From: an uncultured Veillonella sp.
Lineage (GTDB): Bacteria; Bacillota; Negativicutes; Veillonellales; Veillonellaceae
Assembly (NCBI GenBank): GCA_937930265.1
Contig: CALGLI010000241.1
Location: forward strand, 1 to 20,505
Length of the DNA stretch: 20,505 bases
Reading direction: 5' to 3'
How positions within the stretch are numbered: position 1 is the first letter of the stretch; every line of letters begins with the position of its first letter. A program made the translations under genes and the position numbers. Positions 1 through 6,255 of this stretch are shown piece by piece. The notes under the pieces are model-generated. The model made no database searches. It saw nothing but the letters and a program-made list of their open reading frames with translations, and was not told where the DNA came from.

Positions 1-1683
1 AGTAACACGAACTTTCAACTCTTTATTAGCATCTTCGCCAGTACCATATACTTTTTCAATTTTACGGTATGGAGCTTCGATGAAACCAAATTCGTTAACT
101 TTCGCGTAGTTGGACAAGGAGTTGATCAAACCGATATTTGGACCCTCCGGAGTTTCGATTGGACACATACGGCCATAGTGGGAGTGATGCACGTCACGAA
201 CTTCGAAGCCTGCACGCTCACGAGACAAACCACCAGGTCCTAGTGCGGATAGACGACGTTTATGTGTCAATTCGCCCAACGGGTTCGTTTGGTCCATGAA
301 CTGGGACAACTGAGAAGAGCCAAAAAATTCTTTGATCGCTGCCACAACTGGACGGATATTCAATAATGCTTGTGGTGTGATCACAGATAGGTCTTGAATT
401 GTCATACGTTCTTTGACCACACGTTCCATACGAGTTAAACCGATACGGAATTGGTTTTGCAACAATTCCCCAACGCAGCGAAGACGACGGTTACCCAAAT
501 GGTCGATATCGTCAGTTTGTCCAATGTTTTCGATTAAGTTCATCATATAACTTACGTTGGCAATCATGTCTTCACGAGTCACAGTGCGATGGCTGAAAGG
601 TAAATTACTGTTGTTACAAATAACTTTCACTACTGTACCTTCTGTATTCACTACGAAGAACTCAGGTACTACATCACCGCTGTATACGCCACTATTAGCT
701 ACCACCTCAAGAACTTCTTCGTTCACATAGGTATTCGCTTCTACGATGATTTCGCCATTTTCGTCTACAATTGGTTCTGCCAAAGTTTGACCGAACATGC
801 GTTGACGCCAGCCTAATTTTTTATTTAATTTATAGCGACCTACGCGAGCTAAATCATAGCGACGAGGGTCAAAGAATAAGTTATCGAATAAGTTACGAGC
901 ACTTTCCACAGTTGGTGGTTCCCCTGGACGAAGTTTTTTGTAGATTTCTACTAAGGCTTCATCAGCGGATTGTGTGCTGTCTTTTTCTAATGTACGAAGT
1001 AAACGTTCATCATATTCTGGATGACCATTTTCATCTACTTGACCATTCCAGAATAATTCTAAAATGGATTCATTAGTTTCCCAGCCTAATGCACGTACTA
1101 GTACTGTAGCTGGCAATTTACGGTTACGGTCGATACGTACGGACACAATGTCGTTCGCATCTTTTTCTAACTCAATCCAAGCACCACGGTTCGGAATCAC
1201 TGTGGAATCATACAAACGGTTACCCATAGTATCGATGCTACCACCGTAGTATACACCTGGGGAACGAACCAATTGGGATACGATAACACGTTCCGCACCA
1301 TTGATGATGAACGTGCCTGTATCTGTCATCAATGGGAAGTCGCCCATGAATACTTCTTGTTCTTTAATATCTGGATTTTCTGGATCATTGTTAACGAGAC
1401 GAACATTGACACGCAATGGTGCTGCATAGGTTGCATCACGGTTTTTGCATTCGTTAATGTCGTACTTCGGTTCTCCAAGGCTGAATCCCTCAAAGGAAAG
1501 AGCTAGCTTTCCCGAATTGTCTTTAATCGGAGAAATATCGTTAAAAATATCTTGTAAACCGCTCTCTAAAAACCACTCATAAGACTTGCGTTGCACGTCT
1601 AACAAATGTGGCATTTCGAGAACTTCGTTGATCTTAGCGTAGGTATATCGAGTACGCTTACCCACTTGCTCAGGTTTGAACAT
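1..1683 (-). CDS. rpoB: RNA polymerase beta subunit, N-terminal part (cut by window edge)
   Basis: This is the first 561 codons of the catalytic beta subunit of RNA polymerase; the 3' part lies beyond base 1. The N-terminus reads MFKPEQVGKRTRYTY, and the conserved core blocks GSSQLSQFMDQ, THKRRLSALGPGG and CPIETPEGPNIGLI are all present near residues 455-530. The start is set at 1683 because AGGGGTG lies about 8 nt upstream; an in-frame ATG at 1701 would put that ribosome binding site inside the gene. The rifampicin region (plus-strand bases about 240-321) carries the residues usual in susceptible strains: Asp464, His474 and Ser479, equivalent to E. coli 516, 526 and 531. The gene usually follows rplJ-rplL; here a ferredoxin gene precedes it and rpoB has its own promoter. 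No frameshift is seen in the visible part. Confidence 0.98.
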   Translation of the reverse strand, partial: MFKPEQVGKRTRYTYAKINEVLEMPHLLDVQRKSYEWFLESGLQDIFNDISPIKDNSGKLALSFEGFSLGEPKYDINECKNRDATYAAPLRVNVRLVNNDPENPDIKEQEVFMGDFPLMTDTGTFIINGAERVIVSQLVRSPGVYYGGSIDTMGNRLYDSTVIPNRGAWIELEKDANDIVSVRIDRNRKLPATVLVRALGWETNESILELFWNGQVDENGHPEYDERLLRTLEKDSTQSADEALVEIYKKLRPGEPPTVESARNLFDNLFFDPRRYDLARVGRYKLNKKLGWRQRMFGQTLAEPIVDENGEIIVEANTYVNEEVLEVVANSGVYSGDVVPEFFVVNTEGTVVKVICNNSNLPFSHRTVTREDMIANVSYMMNLIENIGQTDDIDHLGNRRLRCVGELLQNQFRIGLTRMERVVKERMTIQDLSVITPQALLNIRPVVAAIKEFFGSSQLSQFMDQTNPLGELTHKRRLSALGPGGLSRERAGFEVRDVHHSHYGRMCPIETPEGPNIGLINSLSNYAKVNEFGFIEAPYRKIEKVYGTGEDANKELKVRVT

Positions 1684-1749
1684 GTTCTTTTCACCCCTCA
1701 TAAAAATTGGCTTACATATTCTATAACGGTATGACTGCAGACGATTCCA

Positions 1750-1819
1750 GGTCTCAGTTTTCCTGCTGACCAATGACAAAATAAGCAAGGCTCTTAATTT
1801 TTTCTTGTGAACCTTGCTT
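1750..1819 (-). promoter_or_regulatory. Structured rpoB leader with two hairpins
   Basis: The untranslated leader between the promoter and the rpoB start is about 200 nt. Its first hairpin pairs AAGCAAGG with CCTTGCTT, with further pairing through a G-U wobble (plus 1783-1793 with 1809-1819). It is followed on the minus strand by a weak U-rich stretch (ATTTTG). A second, smaller imperfect hairpin pairs GGTC/GACC and CAG/CTG at 1750-1771. The first could be a leaky attenuator or a protein-binding site; this is inference from pairing only. Confidence 0.45.
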
Positions 1820-1892
1820 TCCTCATTTCAGCACAACCTTGGATATATTCCTTCATCAATTCAATGTTATAGTTACTTTTTTGCAATTAAAT

Positions 1893-1921
1893 ATTATAAT
1901 CTCCTCTTATCTATTTGTCAA
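1893..1921 (-). promoter_or_regulatory. rpoB promoter, full sigma-A/sigma-70 consensus
   Basis: On the minus strand the -35 box TTGACA (1916-1921) is followed by exactly 17 bp and the -10 box TATAAT (1893-1898). Every position matches consensus. Transcription would begin near 1886, leaving a leader of about 200 nt before the rpoB ATG. The -35 box begins four bases after the U-tract of the ferredoxin terminator, so rpoB transcription is cleanly separated from the upstream genes. Confidence 0.88.
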
Positions 1922-1924
1922 GTC

Positions 1925-1977
1925 TAAAAAAGGACTTGAATCACTAATGCATTACGCATCGGTATCCAAGTCCTTTT
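1925..1977 (-). terminator. Rho-independent terminator of the ferredoxin gene, 5' arm inside the coding sequence
   Basis: AAAAGGACTTG (plus 1967-1977 read on the minus strand) pairs with CAAGTCCTTTT (1927-1937) and runs into a U-tract. The upstream arm encodes the last charged residues of the ferredoxin (EKDLD), and the stop codon at 1952-1954 sits in the loop. Gene end and terminator therefore share sequence. Confidence 0.8.
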
Positions 1978-2149
1978 CCTTTACCATCTGTACGGCGCCC
2001 ACTGGGCATATAGCATAACAATCGCCACAGTGAATGCACATGTCTTGATGGATAACATAGCGATCACCATTGCGCGTAATGGCCTGCGTTGGGCAATCCA
2101 TGGCACAACCAGCACAACACACACAGGTGTCTTTAATATGAAAGTACAT
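1952..2149 (-). CDS. Small 2[4Fe-4S] ferredoxin
   Basis: This encodes a 65-residue soluble electron carrier with two complete CxxCxxCxxxCP motifs: Cys9, 12, 15, 19 and Cys38, 41, 44, 48. Eight cysteines in this spacing bind two [4Fe-4S] clusters, as in clostridial-type bacterial ferredoxins that serve low-potential anaerobic metabolism. The ATG at 2149 is preferred: AGGAGG (2157-2162) lies 7 nt upstream of it, while the in-frame TTG at 2155 would be 1 nt from the same site. The C-terminus is a short acidic tail whose codons double as the arm of the terminator. The gene lies 78 bp downstream of the autotransporter stop on the same strand; no convincing terminator separates them, so co-transcription is possible. 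The redox partner is unknown. Confidence 0.93.
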   Translation of the reverse strand: MYFHIKDTCVCCAGCAMDCPTQAITRNGDRYVIHQDMCIHCGDCYAICPVGAVQMVKEKDLDTDA

Positions 2150-2151
2150 AG

Positions 2152-2187
2152 GCAAGCCTCCTAGTCTTAGTATACTACAAGGCTTGC
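2152..2187 (-). promoter_or_regulatory. Inverted repeat covering the ferredoxin ribosome binding site
   Basis: GCAAGCCT (2152-2159) and AGGCTTGC (2180-2187) form a perfect 8-bp stem with a 20-nt loop. On the transcript the second arm includes the last three bases of the AGGAGG site of the ferredoxin gene. The hairpin could mask that site or stabilise the 5' end of a processed transcript. No U-run follows, so it is not a standard terminator. Confidence 0.4.
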
Positions 2188-2227
2188 TATTCGCCTATAC
2201 AATTACCAAGTGCATTTCACACCTACA

Positions 2228-5200
2228 TTACCAAATATATTTTATACCTGCGTTACCACGGTATCCTTGGTAATAAGAGCCACCTAAATTTCTTTCAAAG
2301 CGAACATCGCCATACACATACCAGCGATCACTCGTACGCCACTGTGCACCGATACCTAATTCACCGATAGTGCGACCATAATCACCTCTCAATGCATCTT
2401 GACCAATGTGCACTGTATAGGCATTGGTGAAAGTTTGCCAGATATTGGCTACGCCATACACTGTGCGATGTGCAACGCCTTGTCGATTGTAACTTTCACG
2501 GGATAAACGAACACCAATACGTCCTACCAACGTACCATGTCCCCCATGAGATACCGCTTTATCGGTGCCATGGATACCTTGTAATTTAAGATAGGAATAC
2601 ACTAATTGACCTTGTGGTTCTAAAATCGTGCGACCATGTTCGTTCTCGCGCAACACATGAGGTCGACCTGCTTCTACAGATCCAGCAAAGCCCCAACTAG
2701 ATTGTGTTTCTTTACTATGACCTACCGCTTCATAGGCATTACGAAGGAAGCTCACTTGTCCAACCCAGTCTACGTATTGATCATGAGCGCCGTATTTCGT
2801 TCTTGTTAAACCGATGGATAGATTACGTACTGCACCTGTGCCAGTTTGTAAGTCTGTAGCCTGCTGCCCTTTGTCATCTGTATTAAAATTATCATAGAAC
2901 TTCGCTTGACCATATTGGTATGCTACATAAGCACCATTAAAGCTTGTAGTACCATCTTCTTTTGTTTTCACATTCCAATCACGACCTAATTGAATGCCAT
3001 TTGTATGTAATGTATAGCCAAATCGATGTCCATTATGATGTCCGTAATCTTTGATGACTTTCGCCCACATTGGATGTTGATCACCATCTTCATGATGGGC
3101 ATACATGACACGGCTCATCGGATAGGATTCCATATGACGTTGTTCATGTAACACACGAGGGTTTTCACTACGACGTTCATGCAAAGTACGCAAAATTTGA
3201 CCCATCATACGCGTGTTCACCTCTGGCATTTGCGTATACCCAGGAACACGTTTATCAAGCATCGGTGTTTTATTCAATCCTGTCAATGTCCAGTACCATT
3301 CATGTTTGTTATCTTTCACACGGTGCGCTAGTTTCAATTCACCTGCACCGGTTGTTTTCGCCACCCCTGTGAAAGCCCCTTCTTCTGTGCCAGCTTCTGT
3401 ATCGGCACGAACTACCGGTACTGAATTTTTATTTAAATCTGCTGCAATGGATCCAATAGATCCATCGATTACTTCTTCTTTGCCATTGGCCGATACAGGT
3501 ACAATCTTAGTTGTGCCAGTCGCCGTGCCTGTAATATGTAACAAGTCAGATTTGGAGTTCGTTCCTACATCATCACCTGGGGAATCCCATTTTGTGTTCA
3601 TCTTCACCGTTCCATCGGTACCGATGTAATTCCCATTCAAGGTCAACACATCTTCATAGGATTTATTTACCGTGGTGATAATACCACCAGTATTATTAAA
3701 AGTAGATGCGGTAGTACCATCTTTTTGTACGGTAGTCACTGTATATTCTGCTTTAGATCCATCTGTCAGGTTAGTACCCGCATCAAGAATACCACCATTA
3801 GACAATGTCACTGTGGTAGCTGTAGCAGTTTGAGGTCCCGTCAAATCTTCCTTCTTCGCCAATCGCCAAGTAGCTCCTGTATCTACGGTCATATTCAAAG
3901 TAGACCATTTGTCGGCTTGAATTAAGCCTGTGACTAGAGCTTTATCTTTAATGGTAGCTGTTAACTCTGAAGTGGCACGTTTCGTTTCATCGGTGGCGGT
4001 TATATTTTCTGATTTGGCACGAATGAGCCATCCCTTTTTCGCTGCTGTGGCTTCGGATAATTCGCCGGAAAGAGTGAATTTGGCGTTTTTGACACTTTTT
4101 GCACCCCAGTCAAAACGGCTGGTTAATACACCTTCCATATGCTTTAGTCTAGCGCCCCACATTAAGTCCCCTTCCTTTTTGAACTCCGCATTTGTTAATA
4201 CTAAATCATCTACTTCAGATGTAGTCGACAATTTTGTATTATGCAAGGTAACTGCATTATTAATATTCTCTTTTCCACGAGCTAATACCTCTTTAAACGT
4301 AAGGAAGTAGTTTACTACTCCTAGGTTTTTATAATCAAATGTATCAAATACAATAGCATTGGTACTCGATTTAATTTCCGATGCTTCTTTTGTGTTAGCC
4401 CCAGTAACAGTGAACTTTGATCCGTTATCAAATAGTCGTACCGCTCCAGAACCACGATATTCTTTTCTATCCCATTTCACTACACCATTCGTTCCTGTCG
4501 TATCTACGGTCAGTTTTCCATTCGCTACTACCTGCGCTCCGACTCCAGCATCACTATTCCCTGGTTTACCAATTTTAATGCCTGCAGAGTTAATCCCATT
4601 AGCCTTTACCGTAATCGAAGTATCACCATCAAATGTGGCTTTCGCATCATTTCCTGATACATACACACCAACTAGATAGTCTGCTACTTTAGCTGCACTT
4701 TTATCTTCTACGGTAACATTTACAGTACCTGTACTATGGAATTCAGGTTTTGCTCCATTGGAACGGTATAGACGAATCCCAGACATCTGATATCCCGTTT
4801 CAAACTTTCCTCCAGGAATAGGTACACCTGTATAATTACCTCTTTTTGTATCTTCTGTATTATTAACTACTATATTAGCGTTATTCACAGTAAACTTTGT
4901 GGTGGCGTCTTTGTCACCGCCATGCCAATTATAGCCAACAGCTACACCATAAGCAGCGTCACTATCGGGACTATGACCTGTATTAGCTTGTCGATTCGAC
5001 TTCGTCACGGTTACGTTCAAATTTTTAATATCCGTAGTAGAGGTGCCACGCACAATCATGCCTTTTGGACGGTTGTTTACTGCTTTACCATCAGGGGTAA
5101 CGGTAATATTCAGATTCTCTGCTGTCAAGTTAGCCTCTGTGATAGTCATACCTAAGCTTTCATCTGCACCATTTTCCATGGTAACAGACAAATTTTCTGT

Positions 5201-5383
5201 ACCCGTAATGGTCAGAGTCGCTCCACCCGAAACACCTACTCCAGAGTTAGTATACGTATCTGTTCCACCTACTTCTGTTGCCGTTGTGGTATAAGACTGC
5301 TGCAACGCACCATAGGACACACTCGTTGTCAGCGCATAGGCCGTTAACATAGCGGCCACACTCATCACACACTTTCTTTTCAT
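2228..5383 (-). CDS. Type Va autotransporter (surface or secreted passenger with C-terminal beta-barrel)
   Basis: This encodes a 1051-residue outer-membrane autotransporter. The N-terminus (MKRKCVMSVAAMLTAYALTT...SYGA) is a Sec signal peptide with likely cleavage after about residue 25. Residues from about 30 to 750 are rich in Thr, Gly, Asn, Val and Lys with alternating beta pattern, typical of a beta-helical passenger. No catalytic motif (no serine protease GDSGSP-type block) was recognised, so an adhesin-like role is a guess. From about residue 770 (MWAKVIKDYG) to the end lies a barrel of roughly 280 residues ending IKYIW; a C-terminal aromatic residue is the usual signal for the Bam machinery. 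The only cysteine is in the signal peptide, as expected for passengers that cross the periplasm unfolded. GGAG precedes the ATG. Its promoter contains a poly-G run, which suggests on/off switching of expression. Confidence 0.92.
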   Translation of the reverse strand: MKRKCVMSVAAMLTAYALTTSVSYGALQQSYTTTATEVGGTDTYTNSGVGVSGGATLTITGTENLSVTMENGADESLGMTITEANLTAENLNITVTPDGKAVNNRPKGMIVRGTSTTDIKNLNVTVTKSNRQANTGHSPDSDAAYGVAVGYNWHGGDKDATTKFTVNNANIVVNNTEDTKRGNYTGVPIPGGKFETGYQMSGIRLYRSNGAKPEFHSTGTVNVTVEDKSAAKVADYLVGVYVSGNDAKATFDGDTSITVKANGINSAGIKIGKPGNSDAGVGAQVVANGKLTVDTTGTNGVVKWDRKEYRGSGAVRLFDNGSKFTVTGANTKEASEIKSSTNAIVFDTFDYKNLGVVNYFLTFKEVLARGKENINNAVTLHNTKLSTTSEVDDLVLTNAEFKKEGDLMWGARLKHMEGVLTSRFDWGAKSVKNAKFTLSGELSEATAAKKGWLIRAKSENITATDETKRATSELTATIKDKALVTGLIQADKWSTLNMTVDTGATWRLAKKEDLTGPQTATATTVTLSNGGILDAGTNLTDGSKAEYTVTTVQKDGTTASTFNNTGGIITTVNKSYEDVLTLNGNYIGTDGTVKMNTKWDSPGDDVGTNSKSDLLHITGTATGTTKIVPVSANGKEEVIDGSIGSIAADLNKNSVPVVRADTEAGTEEGAFTGVAKTTGAGELKLAHRVKDNKHEWYWTLTGLNKTPMLDKRVPGYTQMPEVNTRMMGQILRTLHERRSENPRVLHEQRHMESYPMSRVMYAHHEDGDQHPMWAKVIKDYGHHNGHRFGYTLHTNGIQLGRDWNVKTKEDGTTSFNGAYVAYQYGQAKFYDNFNTDDKGQQATDLQTGTGAVRNLSIGLTRTKYGAHDQYVDWVGQVSFLRNAYEAVGHSKETQSSWGFAGSVEAGRPHVLRENEHGRTILEPQGQLVYSYLKLQGIHGTDKAVSHGGHGTLVGRIGVRLSRESYNRQGVAHRTVYGVANIWQTFTNAYTVHIGQDALRGDYGRTIGELGIGAQWRTSDRWYVYGDVRFERNLGGSYYQGYRGNAGIKYIW

Positions 5384-5420
5384 TCTTACTGCTCCTTAAC
5401 ACACAATGTACGCACATTAA

Positions 5421-5438
5421 ATGGTGCACAACCACCAT
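5421..5438 (-). repeat. Perfect inverted repeat in the autotransporter 5' leader
   Basis: ATGGTG and CACCAT, six bases each, are separated by six bases, between the -10 box and the ribosome binding site. It would form a short RNA hairpin about 40 nt before the start codon. Its function is unknown. Confidence 0.4.
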
Positions 5439-5451
5439 CTTGAATACCTCC

Positions 5452-5480
5452 ATTCTACCCCCCCCGATTCCATTTGTCAA
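5452..5480 (-). promoter_or_regulatory. Autotransporter promoter with an 8-G tract in the spacer
   Basis: On the minus strand TTGACA (5475-5480) is followed by 17 bp and TAGAAT (5452-5457). The last eight bases of the spacer, 5458-5465, are all G (C on the plus strand) and directly abut the -10 box. Gain or loss of a G would change the 17-bp spacing, so promoter strength could vary by slipped-strand mispairing. At the present length of eight the spacing is optimal and the promoter should be on. The leader to the ATG at 5383 is about 60 nt. Confidence 0.75.
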
Positions 5481-5494
5481 GGACAATAGTCCTT
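5479..5494. promoter_or_regulatory. Candidate operator: inverted repeat abutting the autotransporter -35 box
   Basis: AAGGAC-AATA-GTCCTT is a perfect 6-bp inverted repeat with a 4-bp centre, and it overlaps the -35 box by two bases. Direct repeats of ACAAAT flank it on the minus strand. Position and symmetry suit a regulator binding site, but I do not recognise a known family consensus (Fur, PerR, Rex or CcpA). Confidence 0.35.
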
Positions 5495-5547
5495 ATTTGT
5501 GCTCTCAAAAAACACTTTGTAGATTAGAGACCCTCTTGATACTACAA

Positions 5548-5588
5548 ACACAAAAGAGGAATGCCTCATACACTATCAGCATTCCTCT
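5548..5588 (-). terminator. Rho-independent terminator after the cysteine hydrolase gene
   Basis: AGAGGAATGC (5579-5588 read on the minus strand) pairs perfectly with GCATTCCTCT (5555-5564) over 10 bp with a 14-nt loop. A T-rich tract (TTTTGTGTTTG) follows on the minus strand. It lies 37 bp past the stop of the gene at 5626. Confidence 0.8.
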
Positions 5589-5625
5589 ATCTATTGTATT
5601 CTTCTACGTTATACTAGCATATATG

Positions 5626-6159
5626 TTATTCTTCCACGATACATTGGCACATCTTCATGGTCAATAGTGCCGCTTCATGGGATTCTTGGGTCACCCCTGC
5701 ACAACATCTAGCATCTACATGCAAAGGTATTTCAGGTAAGCCCACTTTCATTAGCAGCGCATTCGATACGACGCAAATGTCCGTGCATAGCCCCACCATG
5801 GTAATGGTTTCAATGGCTTCCTCTTCGTGCATGGCTTTCAGATGCGCCACTAAATCAAAGGACCCAAAGTTAGGTTTATCTAGTACATCCACCCGTTGAC
5901 CTCGTTCACGAGCTACTTCTAACAGGTCATCGACAATTTCCCAACCTTTGGTGCCACGGGTACAATGTTCCACTGGCAAATGTTTCCCCTCTTGGCTTTC
6001 AAGATAACCGCCATCGTGGGTATCACGAGTAAACACAATGAGACCAGTAAAATTGCGAATTTTTTCACGTACCGCCGGTATAATGGCCTGTGCCTGCGGT
6101 GAACCTAATGTTCCATCAATAAAATCATGTTGCATGTCTATCACAATCAATACGTTCAT
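5626..6159 (-). CDS. Isochorismatase-family cysteine hydrolase, probable nicotinamidase
   Basis: This 177-residue cytoplasmic protein belongs to the isochorismatase-like hydrolase superfamily. The predicted triad is Asp8 (VIDMQHDF), Lys95 (LDKPNFGSFD) and Cys129 (GLCTDICV). Asp46, His48 (RDTH) and His65 (PVEHC) fit the metal site of nicotinamidases, and the spacing from His48 to His65 matches that family. The blocks EGKHLPVEHC and GTKGW are also typical of nicotinamidases. The expected reaction is nicotinamide to nicotinate plus ammonia, in NAD salvage; another amidase substrate cannot be excluded. AAGGAG lies 7 nt before the ATG. The gene is 96 bp downstream of ileS on the same strand with only a weak hairpin between them, so partial read-through from ileS is likely. 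I see no separate promoter. Confidence 0.85.
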   Translation of the reverse strand: MNVLIVIDMQHDFIDGTLGSPQAQAIIPAVREKIRNFTGLIVFTRDTHDGGYLESQEGKHLPVEHCTRGTKGWEIVDDLLEVARERGQRVDVLDKPNFGSFDLVAHLKAMHEEEAIETITMVGLCTDICVVSNALLMKVGLPEIPLHVDARCCAGVTQESHEAALLTMKMCQCIVEE

Positions 6160-6182
6160 AGGGCATCTCCTTTGTTAGAAAG

Positions 6183-6213
6183 TAGGCAAGGAAATGATAC
6201 ATTCCCTTGCCTA
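6183..6213 (-). terminator. Weak hairpin between ileS and the cysteine hydrolase gene
   Basis: TAGGCAAGG (6183-6191) pairs with CCTTGCCTA (6205-6213) around a 13-nt loop. On the minus strand only CTTTCT follows, a poor U-tract. It may be a leaky ileS terminator or a processing or stability hairpin, allowing some transcription into the downstream gene. Confidence 0.45.
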
Positions 6214-6255
6214 AATTGATAGTACTTGAACCTTTGACTACTTATGCTATTGTCA

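Noticed and set aside
2150..2155. TTG start two codons upstream for the ferredoxin
   Set aside because: It would leave only 1 nt between AGGAGG and the start codon; the ATG at 2149 has 7 nt.
2152..2187. Terminator of the autotransporter gene
   Set aside because: The stem is good but no U-run follows on the minus strand, and it overlaps the ferredoxin ribosome binding site.
3213..4679. Several plus-strand open frames opposite the autotransporter
   Set aside because: They are shadows of the Thr/Val/Asn-rich passenger codons, without ribosome binding sites or recognisable domains.
5458..5465. Poly-G run as a sequencing or assembly artefact
   Set aside because: It cannot be excluded from the sequence, but a length of eight gives exactly 17-bp promoter spacing, which argues that it is real.
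5247..5486. Minus-strand open frame of 79 codons overlapping the autotransporter start
   Set aside because: It covers the promoter and signal-peptide region in another frame; it has no ribosome binding site and no domain.
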